Source: Oscillospiraceae bacterium (lineage in GTDB: Bacteria; Bacillota; Clostridia; Oscillospirales; Ruminococcaceae). From it: a stretch of 64,000 nucleotides of DNA. A model generated the notes under the pieces. That model saw nothing but the letters and a program-made list of their open reading frames with translations. It did not search any database and was not told the origin of the DNA. A program made the translations under genes and the position numbers. The DNA lies in contig JAFSEU010000031.1 in assembly GCA_017435565.1 (NCBI GenBank), positions 1 to 64,000 of the forward strand, written 5' to 3'. This document shows positions 48,713 through 58,697 of this stretch, in pieces; within the stretch, counting starts at the first letter, position 1; each line of letters starts with the position of its first letter.

Positions 48713-49792
48713 GTGAAGCAGAGCAAAAGTTCATCGGACATAATTTTCAGCCTTATGACCTTTGCGGTAATTCTTGCGCTGGGATATGTAATAATGCAGA
48801 TTTCGCAGAAAATCACACACAGCAATACAGACGAGCCCGTGCGCAGTGTTTCGGCACAGCCGTACAAGAACCACAGTGACTACAGCAAACTCGACGATAC
48901 GACAATATCAGAATACTTTTCCGATTCAAAATGGTACGAGCTTTCTGTAAACCAAGAAAGCAGTCTGCCAAATCAAACACAGACGGAGGACAACCGAACC
49001 ATTCGCCAGACAACCTATGGGCGGGGCGACGGCGGCGGCTTTGTAAGGCTTGTCAGCGGTGCACAGGTGGAAAACCACACAACCGAAACAAGTCAGTGCA
49101 TTTATGCACAAAGCAACCTTCTTCCGGATTATACTATAAGTCTTGACGGTTCACCGCAGGTTCTGATAATCCACACACACACAACGGAAGGCTTTGAGCT
49201 TTCGGAAACCGATTATTATGACGCCACACAGAATGCGCGTACAACGGATGATAACAGCAACGTCATCGCTGTCGGAAATGAAATTGCAGCACAGCTTGAA
49301 GCCTGCGGAATAGGCGTAATCCACGACACAACCTATCACGATTATCCGTCATACACGGGCTGCTATGCCAGAAGTGCTCAGACTACAAAAAGCATCATTT
49401 CACAATATCCGACGATCAAGGTCGTACTTGATATACACAGAGATTCCATCACCACGCTTGACGGCACAAGAATTGCTCCGGTGATTGAAATTGAAAAACA
49501 AAAGGCAGCACAGGCAAGAATAATTTCCGGTTGTGATGATGGCACAATGGATATGCCTGAATATATGCAAAATTTCCGCTTAGCTTGTCTTATTCAGAAC
49601 GAAACCGAGTATACATATCCCGGACTTATGCGGGCAATTGAATTCGATTATAACAAATACAATCAGGACATAACAACGGGAAGCCTCACAATTGAAGTAG
49701 GCAGCGCCGCAAATTCACTTGACCAGGCTATATACACAGGTCAGCTTCTGGGAAACACAATTGCTCAGGCGCTTCTGTCAATTTCAACATAA
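48713..49792 (+). CDS. spoIIP: Stage II sporulation protein P
   Basis: 359 residues. Amidase of the SpoIIDMP engulfment machine that trims septal peptidoglycan. One helix (about 13-30), a variable spacer, then the zinc motif HTHTTE (154-159) and the DIHRDS segment. GTG 48713 is the start, since the adjacent ATG is followed at once by TGA; GGGAGG lies upstream. No gpr is adjacent, unlike in Bacillus. Confidence 0.93.
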   Translation: MKQSKSSSDIIFSLMTFAVILALGYVIMQISQKITHSNTDEPVRSVSAQPYKNHSDYSKLDDTTISEYFSDSKWYELSVNQESSLPNQTQTEDNRTIRQTTYGRGDGGGFVRLVSGAQVENHTTETSQCIYAQSNLLPDYTISLDGSPQVLIIHTHTTEGFELSETDYYDATQNARTTDDNSNVIAVGNEIAAQLEACGIGVIHDTTYHDYPSYTGCYARSAQTTKSIISQYPTIKVVLDIHRDSITTLDGTRIAPVIEIEKQKAAQARIISGCDDGTMDMPEYMQNFRLACLIQNETEYTYPGLMRAIEFDYNKYNQDITTGSLTIEVGSAANSLDQAIYTGQLLGNTIAQALLSIST

Positions 49793-49805
49793 GCAAGGAG
49801 ATTTT

Positions 49806-50138
49806 ATGCAGCACAGAAAACAGAGCAAGATGCTAAAAAGAGCCGTCACATTAACTGCGGCGGCTATATTTTGCTCAATAATTCTTTTCACAGGTATCTT
49901 GACGGTATTTGTGAGAATACACAGCACACTTTCAGGCACTGAAATTACAATGCCCTATATTGAAAAAACAACGCAGGGACAAGCCCGACTGCACGCCTTC
50001 GGAACAAATATTGATTTTACAACGCAGGCTGAATACGATGAATTCAACAAGCGTTATGCTTGGCTTTTCTTATATCCGGACGATTCATCTCTTGTGCTGT
50101 CTTTATTTGAAGCGATATACGACGAATTCTCTGACTAA
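49806..50138 (+). CDS. Small membrane protein downstream of spoIIP
   Basis: 110 residues, unrecognised. Basic N-terminus, one helix (about 13-38), then a soluble part. It follows spoIIP by 13 bases with AAGGAG, so a sporulation link is likely by position. Confidence 0.6.
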   Translation: MQHRKQSKMLKRAVTLTAAAIFCSIILFTGILTVFVRIHSTLSGTEITMPYIEKTTQGQARLHAFGTNIDFTTQAEYDEFNKRYAWLFLYPDDSSLVLSLFEAIYDEFSD

Positions 50139-50695
50139 GCTATGACAGAATCCCAGCAATGCTGTTTTGAGCTTTTGTTGACAAACTCATGAAGCTCACC
50201 TCTATATATCAGCTGTGCACAGTTGAGATGACGTAAATCCTCGGGTGCGTTGAGAAACACATCCTTTTCAAGCTCGATATCAAGCGAATCGAGAACGTGC
50301 GCAACAAACTGAGAGCAAACATATTTATTCTTTCTGCGAATATTTTTCTTCAAAGGTATTGTACAAAGACCAAGGACATTATATCCGTATTCACAGCGAT
50401 GCTTTGAAAAATAATCTATAATTTTCTCATATTCCTCACGCTGTCTATCGGAAAGGTCTATTCTATATATTTCACACGGAATATACTTTCCGAATGAACC
50501 GCTGGTAATATGTTCCTGATTAAATGTTGCAGGAAGCGGCGTTCTGCGATAGTTTCGGCAGAACGAATACATTTCTTCGAGGTCAAGACTGCTCGCTATT
50601 GAAACGTGTGAAAATGATTTACGCGAAAGAATTCGTATCATTTTCGCAACATAAGTGCTTGTATTTGAAAAAACAAGGTAAATTGAATTGGACAT
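50135..50695 (-). CDS. Permuted papain-like (YiiX/NlpC-P60 type) hydrolase
   Basis: 186 residues. SFSHVSIA carries the His and NKYVCSQFVAHVL carries the Cys in the permuted order of the NlpC/P60 YiiX-like (lipid or peptide hydrolase) group. No signal peptide, so it would act inside the cell. ATG 50695 is chosen with GGAGAG upstream. It has a divergent promoter shared with tRNA-Arg. Confidence 0.7.
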   Translation of the reverse strand: MSNSIYLVFSNTSTYVAKMIRILSRKSFSHVSIASSLDLEEMYSFCRNYRRTPLPATFNQEHITSGSFGKYIPCEIYRIDLSDRQREEYEKIIDYFSKHRCEYGYNVLGLCTIPLKKNIRRKNKYVCSQFVAHVLDSLDIELEKDVFLNAPEDLRHLNCAQLIYRGELHEFVNKSSKQHCWDSVIA

Positions 50696-50725
50696 TTCTC
50701 TCTCTCCAAAAACATTGTTAGTTTT

Positions 50726-50754
50726 ATTATAACAAATGCTCTTGAAAATTGCAA
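50726..50754 (-). promoter_or_regulatory. Promoter of the papain-like hydrolase gene
   Basis: On -: TTGCAA (50749-50754), 17-base spacer, TATAAT (50726-50731). Its -35 abuts the -35 of the tRNA promoter. Confidence 0.55.
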
Positions 50755-50770
50755 GAGTTTGTGTTATAAT
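50742..50770 (+). promoter_or_regulatory. Promoter of tRNA-Arg
   Basis: TTGAAA, 17-base spacer, TATAAT, 31 bases before the tRNA. Confidence 0.8.
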
Positions 50771-50801
50771 ATCCTTAATTTGTTGCAATTTGTTAATACA
50801 T

Positions 50802-50876
50802 CCGCCCGTAGCTCAGTGGATAGAGCACCACGCTCCGACCGTGGGTGCGCAGGTTCAATTCCTGTCGGGCGGACCA
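50802..50876 (+). tRNA. tRNA-Arg (anticodon CCG)
   Basis: Cloverleaf with acceptor stem CCGCCCG/CGGGCGG, anticodon stem CCACG/CGTGG with loop CTCCGAC (CCG, reading CGG), T arm GCAGG/CCTGT and encoded CCA. Confidence 0.95.
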
Positions 50877-50902
50877 GCGCCGTGCTCGGCGCAGAGCTTT
50901 TT
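50877..50902 (+). terminator. Terminator of tRNA-Arg
   Basis: 6-bp GC stem GCGCCG/CGGCGC with a 4-base loop, then AGAGCTTTTT. The remaining ~140 bases to the next terminator hold only a small hairpin (51025-51042). Confidence 0.75.
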
Positions 50903-51044
50903 CGGATATCACTTTGTGGTGCCCGTTTTTTGTTCTATCACGAGAATTTCTGTGGTCTATTACGTTGTAGCCTTACAGCCGAGTGATCTCGGCATAAGCA
51001 AGGCTTTCGTAAAATACTTGCATATGCAGTATTTTTACTGCAAA

Positions 51045-51082
51045 AAACAAAACCCGATTGGATCTCACATCCAATCGGGTTT
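51045..51082 (-). terminator. Terminator of the kinase/giant-protein operon
   Basis: Stem AAACCCGATTGGAT / ATCCAATCGGGTTT with a 5-base loop; on - it is followed by TTTTGTTTTTTG. Confidence 0.9.
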
Positions 51083-51089
51083 AATTATT

Positions 51090-54000
51090 TTAGAAGCGAA
51101 CCTGTTCACGCTTTCTTCTCTTATATACAATAAGGAAGATGATAAATGCGATGAGAGCGATAACGCCGAAGATTGAGCCGAAGAACAAAGGCTTGTTGTT
51201 GTAATAACGAACAAGCAAGTTCGTTGTTACATAGAAATCTTCAATTTCAACAACAGTTTCGTTTCCTGCTGAGTCAAGGCTGACAATTTCAACATTATGG
51301 GCTTTTGTTGAGTCGCCCGAAACTTCAAACGAGAATTCTCCGTTTTCGGCAACGATTGCTTCAAGCTCCGCACCTGTCCATACGGCATATTCCTCACCGT
51401 CGAGATAAACCGTAACTGACGCAAGCTTAAGGTTATCGTCTATGTTCATAAGAACAGTGTGGCTTTCCTTAGCGTAGGTTTCTCCGCTTTCTGTATTTGC
51501 TACAACAACATTCGGCGGAGTCTTATCAACACCGAAGCTGATTTCCGTAGCCTTTGTGTCAAGTGTATTCTCAGCAACGTTTCCTGCCTTATCCTTAGAA
51601 TGAACGTTGATTCTGTATACACCGTCATCGGTAAAGTTTTCAGCAAAGATAGTGTATGTGTACTTATACCACTGACCATCTCCGCCTTCGAATGATACGG
51701 AATAATCCTCGCCTTCAACAAGCTCAAGCGTTGAGTTGTTCTTGAACAAAGTTACTGTAATCTCAGAAAGCTCGTTTGCATTGACCTCGGTAATTACGAT
51801 GTCCTCAGGGTCGGTTACATATGAACCGATAAGATTCTTTGTTCCCTCGCTCAGAGCATATGTAGAACCGAAGCGGTTTACAGAGAAGGTAATTGTAGCT
51901 TCGCTTGTGTTTCCCGCATAGTCGCTGAGCGAAACGCTTAATGTATAGATATCATCATTTTCTTCAGTTTCTGCAAAGTTTTCAAAATTGAAAATCTGTC
52001 CGTTATGAATATCGGAATAATCACCGATAAGCTCAAGATTATCCCCACGGTTTGCACCTGAAAGAGTAATTTCAACGCTGTCGAAATCGATATTTGTATC
52101 GGCAAATTCGATTATCGGTGCAACTTCACCGCTGTTTGCGGATTGGTTTTCGACTCCGCTGATAGAAAGCTCGGGAGCAGTCTTATCAACATAGAAAACT
52201 TCATTCTCTATGCCCTGTGCCTCGTTTCCTGCATCATCGGTATATGCAATGCTGAAGGTATATTTCGCATCAGAACTGTAAACGATTGTTGCTGTATGTA
52301 CGTCTCCTCTTGTTGACCACTGGCTTGCCGAAGGAGCATCAATAGCAACTGAGTCATCCGTTGCCACAATTGTAATATTTACATCATCGGCATTGAAGTT
52401 ATGCTCGTTGATTGTGATTGTAGCCGTGCGGGTATCATCATAATATCCGTTATCCGATTGTGAATCGTACGAAACCGTGATGACAGGGTCGGTAAGGTCG
52501 ATTGTGAATTCCGTAGGAGCAACTGTGCCCGATGCAAATGTAGGCTCACTGCCTGCATTGCCTGCCATATCCGTGCAGCTTATATCAAATGTATAATCGC
52601 CGTCGGAAGAGTATGTTATCGGAGCGCTCCATCTTGTATCATCGCCGTTTCCTGAGCCTGCGCTCATTGTCCACGCGCCGATTGAAGGAATTACGCCGTC
52701 GGTATTTGTGATTGTAACTATTACCTCATCTTCATTGAAGTTACGCTCTGTTACAACAACAGTTGCAACACGGTCTTCATTGAAGTAATCATCAACTGCG
52801 CTGTTATTATTGTACGAAACGCTGATGGTAGGAGCAGTAGTATCAATCTTGATTGATATACTGTTTGTCGAAGAATTGAGTGCGTTATCCTCGCCGTAAA
52901 CCTCAATTACAACATCATTGCTGTTGTTGAGTGAGCTGTCAACGGTAATCTGACCGTTCCATGAGCTGAGGAGCTGGCTGTCAGCAGGATTTGCATTATT
53001 GAAAGTATAAAGCGTTCCGCTTTGAGTTACCTCTCCCATATTGAGCACTCTGTAAGATACAGTCTTAAGACCGGAATATGTTCCGCCTGCGAGAGGATCC
53101 TCTACAGAGATTGAAACTGAAACATCACCGTTGTATATTCCGCTTGCAGCACCCTGAGGTGTAACTGTAATCTGTGGTGCCTGAACCTCTTCGATGGGAG
53201 AAGTGTTATCAACAATAAGTCCGTTTGTGCAGACGTATGTAATATTTCCTGCCATATCGGCAACCCTGATATAAACAACCGCCTGTTCGTTGGGAACAAT
53301 GTTGAATGCATTGAACGAAGTCCATGTGCTTAGATTATTAAGCTCGGAAACTGTCATCACCTTAGAAAAATCAGCTGAATTCTTTGACGAAGCCTTATAG
53401 TAGCTTACAGATGCAATCGGAGATGTAGCATCGCTGCTTTCTGATGTGATGGCGATTTTTTCCTTCGACCAGAAGCCGAAGTTAAGAGAAGTAACAAGAC
53501 CTTCCCATTTTTCCGTTCTGCCTTCGGCAGACGATGCGCTGACGCTTGCCTTGGGAGCAGTCTTATCAACAGTAAAGTCATAAGGAGATACCGAAGCACC
53601 TGTATCAACTGTGCTGTTTGCATTTCCTGCTTTATCTGTATAAGATATCGCAAATGTGTAGTTAGCGTCTCCCGAATATTTGATTGTAGCAGTATGGGTT
53701 GTAGCATCGGGGTCGACCGAATTGACAGAGGTTGTCCAGTTGCTGAGAGTATATGTACCATCAACCTTCTGTCCGCTGACGTCAACGGCTTCGATTACGA
53801 TTCCCTTTGTTGCATCGGTTGAGCTGAAGTGGTCGTTTCTCTCAGTAATAACAACAGTAGCTGTTCTGTCAGCGTTGAAATAACTGTTTGTGCTGTTGTT
53901 ATTATCATAAGTTACATCAATTGAAGGTGCTGTTGCGTCAATATCGATTTCAACTGTATCGGAGCCTTCATTTCCTGCGTTATCCACAGCCTTAACAGTA

Positions 54001-57000
54001 ATCTTCACTCTCGACCAGTTGTTGAGAGTTGAATCAACATTAAAGCTCTTATTGTTAACACTCTTAACAAGGTCATCATACTGCACATCGGAAGGCACTG
54101 TATATTCATACAAGGTGTCACTCTGTGTGCATTCAATTACATTTCCGGAAGCATCAAGCTTTTCTACGGTATATGTAATTTTGCTGATACCTGATGAAAT
54201 TTCGGGGTCAGTTACTGTCGGAGATACTTTAATATTGCCATTTGCTATGTTATATACTCCGTTGCCCTTAGGAGCGTCAATGTCGATTTGTACATCGGGG
54301 TTGACCATATCAATGATATGACCATCAGAGCTTATGTAGATATAATTACCTGCATAATCGGCAACCTTGAGGTATATTGTAAAGCGCTCGCTGTCAGATA
54401 TTTTGAGCATTTCGGCATAATCGTCAATCGAGGTTACATCCTTGGTATATTCTTTGAATGCACCTGCATTAGCGGCAGTGTCAAGTGTTTCTGCATCCAA
54501 TTTATCTGTGCCGTCATACTTATAATAGCTGACAATTATCGGGCTTGTTGCGTCTGAAGCTTTCGCATACACGGCAAGCTCTTCTTTGCTGAAGATGCCG
54601 AATGTAAGCGTTTCAATAAGCTCATCCCACGCAGTTTCCTGAATTTTAAGCGAAGCTGTGGGATTGTCGTTATCTACTGTAAACTCATAGGAGCAAAGCT
54701 TGTCTTTATCAAGCTTCTGAACAGAATCAGCCGCTGAACTGAGGTTTATGGAGTCAGAATTAAGTTTAAGATCTGCATCATTCGTATAATTGAAGCTCCA
54801 CTTGTATTTTGCATTTCCAAGGAATTCAATTTCTGCGGTGTGAACATCTCCATTTGAAGTCCATTTGCTTATATTGTAATAAGTACCTGAAACACTACCG
54901 TCGGTAGCAACTACGCTGTTATTGGAAAGTTCGCTGTTGGCATTGTTTGCAACGAATATCTCAATACCCTCTGTTGCATTTTTTGCATTAAAGCAGGAAG
55001 CTCTGTCCGTCACTATAATTCTTGCCGTTCTTGAGGTGAAATAGCCTTCTTCGGAGTCGTCCTTATATGTGTCAACGAACTCAATTGCTGCCGTAGGCTT
55101 TGTTGTATTGATATTGAGGGAAATGTAATCGGAGAATTCATTTCCGGCTCTGTCAGTTGCGTATACCTTTACGACAATATTATCCGCATTATTCTTATCA
55201 GCCTCAACTACAAACTCAGATTTGGCTGACAATTTGTTGCTGTCGTCAGTGTAATCAAGAACAAGGTCATCTTTTTCAGTTTCCTTATCGTTCATCAGAA
55301 CTTCGTAGCTTGCGCTTTCAATACCTGAAAAATCGTCGGTAATCGAAACTTCAATACCAACGTCACCGTTATAGAATTTTCCGTTTATAGGTTCGTCGGG
55401 AGTTATGGTAATTGTGCACTCGCCTGCCTGCATTATATCAACAACAATACCGTTTGTGCTGATATATTTATAATTGCCTGCATAGTCAGTTATTTTTGCG
55501 AAAACAACAAACTTTTCATCAGCTGAAACAACAGGCTGTTCAGAACTGAACACAAGTGCATCAAGCTTTGAAATAAGTTCGGTTTTATCTGTCGGAATAG
55601 CCGAAACAGATTCATCCCATATGTAGTACTCCACGGAAGCTATGGGAGACGTAACGTCAGTTCCTGTTGCGGTAAAGGTCAATTCTGTATTCTCAAAAAT
55701 TCCGAATGTCAGAGTATCAAAAATTTCGATCCAAGGATCGCCGTCGTCCACATAGTCAATTGTACCGTTAGGTTCTTTAGTGTCCACGGTGAAGGTTTTA
55801 TTCAAAGTAATGCCAGTACAATTAACATTATTATTATATATACCGGCATTATTCATATATTCATCGAACTTTGTATAATCCCATTCATAGCATGCATTGG
55901 GATTAAAAGTAATCTTTTTTACATACGCACCCAATGTGCTATCATATGACCATCCGGTTTTTTCGATGTAATTGTTTTGGGTTTTAGTTTCATTGATAAC
56001 AATGCAGTTATCCGCATTGGCTGAGTTGAAAACATATTCACTCTCTACAAACTGAACCAGAGCAACTATCTTTTCGTCGAAATAATAGTTTCCGTCAGCA
56101 TCAAGCAAATAATCATCAGCTGTAATTACCGTGCCGTCACTCTTTAAAAAATCAATATACACTTCTGGCTCTGTCGGATCTATCATTATCGATTCTGACG
56201 AAAAAGTATCGGAATTTCCTGCGCGGTCGGTAACCTGTACCTTTAAAACAACCTCCTTACCCTTATATGTTTTGGGGTCAAGAGTAACATCACAAGTGGT
56301 TGTATGATTTATATAGCTTGTGTGATTATATTTATCAATCCAGCCTGTGGTTACTGTAGCTTCGTCAATTACCTGATTGCCGTCAACAAATACCTGATAG
56401 CTTACATTTTTAATGCCGCTGTAATCACCGGGATCGGTTGCGGTAATCGAAAACGTAACATCATTACCGTATACAGTACAGCCTTCGGCAAGCTCAGTGG
56501 TGCATTCAATCTCAGCGGTAGGCTTGGTTTCATCATAAACGATACGCAAAGGATCGTCTTTAGTAATGCCTTCAACCTTATATGGCTTATTTTCGTTGGG
56601 GTTGTATAACTTGATTCCATAAATTGTAGTATCTGTTGATACAGTATAAGTTGTTGCAAAATCCAGATATATAACGTCGTCTTTCCACCACTCAAGCCAT
56701 CCACTAAGTTCAGTTCCCAACGCCAACTTATCATATTCGCCGGACGGAGTGAAGATTACTTGTGTACCCTTTGCAAAAACGTATGTATTGCCATTTCTTC
56801 TCAAAGCGTCCGCTTCGTTGAACGGATATCCTGCTATATCAGCAACACCTTCAGGAGATACATTTACTTCAATTTCCAAAGCTCCTGTAATTGGGTATGT
56901 GTTTTCGTAAGTAGTACCTACATTAGTTGATCCTTCTGATGCAATGTAATATCCGCTATGAGCTTCAACTTTTACAAAAACACTGCTACCTTCTTCAAAA

Positions 57001-58697
57001 ATTTTAGAGTATTCTCCATCTGTTGCAGAAACTTCGTCACCGTTTACAGTAACAGTTGCATTTTCAAAGTCGGTTGAAATGATTACATCATAGCCTTTTG
57101 TTATTTCAAACACAAGGTTTTCGTCAAGACTATTGGTAGAATAAGAATATTCTTTATTCTCTTCAATATTACGCCAAGTTGTATCAACCAAATCGCCGTT
57201 AAGATTTACCTTATAATAATCCGTATAGGTATCAGGTGATATTTTTACACTCACCTGAGAGCCGTAAGGAATCTTGCTTGAATCGCTAACACCTTCTACC
57301 GTATAAGTGAATTTATCATCTTCAGGTACTGTTACGCTGTAGTATCTGTTTTCGGAAAAGGTCACTTGAATTGTATAGTCGGTATTTTCGCTAAGTTCAG
57401 TTTGGTAAGAGTTGTCATTAAACTCATATCCGTCGTTGCCATTATCATCTTCGACAGCTTCATTGTTGATAACTACTCCCGAAACTCTGAATCCTTCTTC
57501 AGGCGTAGCAGTAATTTTAACCTTTGTATTTTTTTCAACGTATACCGAACCGAAATTATCAGATATTGTTGTAAATTCAGGGTCGGATGTGACCTCGCCG
57601 CCTGCGCTATATGTCACTTCAACGGTATATACTATAATAAAGTCAACTTTAATGGTGATTTTTCCGTCAACGATATTGTCCTCCGAAGCTGTATAAGTGG
57701 TTGAAAAGCCGCTTTCCGAAATTGTCTGAGCCGTACCGTTGATTGTTGCACTGTAAAGAATATACTTTCCACTATCCTGCAGCTCGCCGTCGGACGTTGC
57801 GGAAATTGAAAGAACCGTATCTTTTTCTACCATAAATGAAGATGTATTGTCATTTACAGCCAAAGTACCGCCTTCATTTGCATTAAGTACAACTTCATAA
57901 AGCACAACAAACTCAACATCAATTTCATATGTTTCTTCGTTAAGCGTAATGTTTATGGTTTTAGACTGAGTTTCGTTTTCGCCTATGGTCTGTGCCTTGC
58001 CATTTATGGTTACAGATTTGATATAGCTGTAAGATGCGGTATCGGCAGTAATAACAAGATCAACCGTAGAACCTGTTCCGAATTCGCGCGGATTATCAAC
58101 AATGTCATTGCCGCTGAGCATAACGGTACCTGTGCCACTGCCTGAAACAGTTGCCGAAACGGTAGAGTTATTCTGCTCAGGAGCTTCTGCATCGAGCTGA
58201 ATTTCGCCCTTTTCTTCCCACGAGCCGAGCACCTGCTCGCCGTCTTTGCTTGTATAGCCTTCAGCAGATACTGTATAAAACACCTTGGCATTATTGCACT
58301 CAAGGCCTGTGTCAACAAGCAGAGTAGCTACGCCATAAGCGTTGGTTGTAGCTGTGCCAGTACATTTATCATCTTGGTTATCCACAGTAAATGAATACTC
58401 AACAGTAGCACCTTCAATAAGATTCTGACTTGCATCCTTGACTGTGAGCACATAACCGGTTTGTGTTTCAGCGGGTTCGCCGCCCTCTGTGTTGCCACTT
58501 TCTGAGCCTTCCGTACTATCGCCCTCAGTACCTGAGCCGTCACCTGTACCCGGGTCGGTAGTTTCACTTTGAGAAGTATCGTTTCCCGATTCTTCAGATG
58601 CGGCAAATGCTGTAAAAGGCACACAGCCTGCCAGAACAATAATCGAAAGAATCAGCGAAATTATACGTTCCGATATTCTCAACCTTGGATTCTTCAT
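51090..58697 (-). CDS. Giant repetitive Ig-like surface protein
   Basis: 2,535 residues. Signal peptide with both a lipobox-like LAGC (Cys24) and an AFA|A site, then an acidic Ser/Thr/Gly linker, a CarboxypepD-like Ig domain (about 95-190), several beta modules resembling InlB-type/Flg_new repeats, and about 1,500 residues of Ig-like modules. Near the C-terminus one helix (GSIFGVIALIAFIIFLIVY) and a basic tail anchor it in the membrane; there is no LPxTG. Each repeat has phrases such as RTATVVITERN, SDATSPIASV and FTVDKTAP. It overlaps the previous gene by 4 bases (ATGA), so it is translated with the kinase operon. Likely an adhesin or a surface-exposed structural protein. Confidence 0.85.
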   Translation of the reverse strand: MKNPRLRISERIISLILSIIVLAGCVPFTAFAASEESGNDTSQSETTDPGTGDGSGTEGDSTEGSESGNTEGGEPAETQTGYVLTVKDASQNLIEGATVEYSFTVDNQDDKCTGTATTNAYGVATLLVDTGLECNNAKVFYTVSAEGYTSKDGEQVLGSWEEKGEIQLDAEAPEQNNSTVSATVSGSGTGTVMLSGNDIVDNPREFGTGSTVDLVITADTASYSYIKSVTINGKAQTIGENETQSKTINITLNEETYEIDVEFVVLYEVVLNANEGGTLAVNDNTSSFMVEKDTVLSISATSDGELQDSGKYILYSATINGTAQTISESGFSTTYTASEDNIVDGKITIKVDFIIVYTVEVTYSAGGEVTSDPEFTTISDNFGSVYVEKNTKVKITATPEEGFRVSGVVINNEAVEDDNGNDGYEFNDNSYQTELSENTDYTIQVTFSENRYYSVTVPEDDKFTYTVEGVSDSSKIPYGSQVSVKISPDTYTDYYKVNLNGDLVDTTWRNIEENKEYSYSTNSLDENLVFEITKGYDVIISTDFENATVTVNGDEVSATDGEYSKIFEEGSSVFVKVEAHSGYYIASEGSTNVGTTYENTYPITGALEIEVNVSPEGVADIAGYPFNEADALRRNGNTYVFAKGTQVIFTPSGEYDKLALGTELSGWLEWWKDDVIYLDFATTYTVSTDTTIYGIKLYNPNENKPYKVEGITKDDPLRIVYDETKPTAEIECTTELAEGCTVYGNDVTFSITATDPGDYSGIKNVSYQVFVDGNQVIDEATVTTGWIDKYNHTSYINHTTTCDVTLDPKTYKGKEVVLKVQVTDRAGNSDTFSSESIMIDPTEPEVYIDFLKSDGTVITADDYLLDADGNYYFDEKIVALVQFVESEYVFNSANADNCIVINETKTQNNYIEKTGWSYDSTLGAYVKKITFNPNACYEWDYTKFDEYMNNAGIYNNNVNCTGITLNKTFTVDTKEPNGTIDYVDDGDPWIEIFDTLTFGIFENTELTFTATGTDVTSPIASVEYYIWDESVSAIPTDKTELISKLDALVFSSEQPVVSADEKFVVFAKITDYAGNYKYISTNGIVVDIMQAGECTITITPDEPINGKFYNGDVGIEVSITDDFSGIESASYEVLMNDKETEKDDLVLDYTDDSNKLSAKSEFVVEADKNNADNIVVKVYATDRAGNEFSDYISLNINTTKPTAAIEFVDTYKDDSEEGYFTSRTARIIVTDRASCFNAKNATEGIEIFVANNANSELSNNSVVATDGSVSGTYYNISKWTSNGDVHTAEIEFLGNAKYKWSFNYTNDADLKLNSDSINLSSAADSVQKLDKDKLCSYEFTVDNDNPTASLKIQETAWDELIETLTFGIFSKEELAVYAKASDATSPIIVSYYKYDGTDKLDAETLDTAANAGAFKEYTKDVTSIDDYAEMLKISDSERFTIYLKVADYAGNYIYISSDGHIIDMVNPDVQIDIDAPKGNGVYNIANGNIKVSPTVTDPEISSGISKITYTVEKLDASGNVIECTQSDTLYEYTVPSDVQYDDLVKSVNNKSFNVDSTLNNWSRVKITVKAVDNAGNEGSDTVEIDIDATAPSIDVTYDNNNSTNSYFNADRTATVVITERNDHFSSTDATKGIVIEAVDVSGQKVDGTYTLSNWTTSVNSVDPDATTHTATIKYSGDANYTFAISYTDKAGNANSTVDTGASVSPYDFTVDKTAPKASVSASSAEGRTEKWEGLVTSLNFGFWSKEKIAITSESSDATSPIASVSYYKASSKNSADFSKVMTVSELNNLSTWTSFNAFNIVPNEQAVVYIRVADMAGNITYVCTNGLIVDNTSPIEEVQAPQITVTPQGAASGIYNGDVSVSISVEDPLAGGTYSGLKTVSYRVLNMGEVTQSGTLYTFNNANPADSQLLSSWNGQITVDSSLNNSNDVVIEVYGEDNALNSSTNSISIKIDTTAPTISVSYNNNSAVDDYFNEDRVATVVVTERNFNEDEVIVTITNTDGVIPSIGAWTMSAGSGNGDDTRWSAPITYSSDGDYTFDISCTDMAGNAGSEPTFASGTVAPTEFTIDLTDPVITVSYDSQSDNGYYDDTRTATITINEHNFNADDVNITIVATDDSVAIDAPSASQWSTRGDVHTATIVYSSDAKYTFSIAYTDDAGNEAQGIENEVFYVDKTAPELSISGVENQSANSGEVAPIIEFADTNIDFDSVEITLSGANRGDNLELIGDYSDIHNGQIFNFENFAETEENDDIYTLSVSLSDYAGNTSEATITFSVNRFGSTYALSEGTKNLIGSYVTDPEDIVITEVNANELSEITVTLFKNNSTLELVEGEDYSVSFEGGDGQWYKYTYTIFAENFTDDGVYRINVHSKDKAGNVAENTLDTKATEISFGVDKTPPNVVVANTESGETYAKESHTVLMNIDDNLKLASVTVYLDGEEYAVWTGAELEAIVAENGEFSFEVSGDSTKAHNVEIVSLDSAGNETVVEIEDFYVTTNLLVRYYNNKPLFFGSIFGVIALIAFIIFLIVYKRRKREQVRF
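52140..52850 (-). repeat. Tandem short modules of the giant protein
   Basis: Two to three consecutive copies (~110 residues each) of the YFN/YYDxxRxATxxxxExNF module without the two other modules of the super-repeat. Confidence 0.6.
52830..53940 (-). repeat. Super-repeat copy 3 (about 1.1 kb)
   Basis: Modules in order: YFNADRTATVVITERND, then EKWEGLVTSLNFGFWSKE with TSPIASVSYY, then an NGxYNGDV-type module (IYNGDVSVSISVED). Confidence 0.65.
53930..55110 (-). repeat. Super-repeat copy 2 (about 1.1 kb)
   Basis: Same three-module order: YFTSRTARIIVTDRAS, WDELIETLTFGIFSKEEL with TSPI, and VYNIANGNIKVSP. Confidence 0.65.
55100..56200 (-). repeat. Super-repeat copy 1 (about 1.1 kb)
   Basis: Diverged first copy: YYFDEKIVALVQFVES, WIEIFDTLTFGIFENTEL with TSPIASVEYY, and FYNGDVGIEVSITDD. 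Confidence 0.6.

Noticed and set aside
50736..51176. 146-codon + ORF spanning tRNA-Arg and the terminators
   Set aside because: It includes the tRNA gene and two terminators, so it cannot be a real protein gene.
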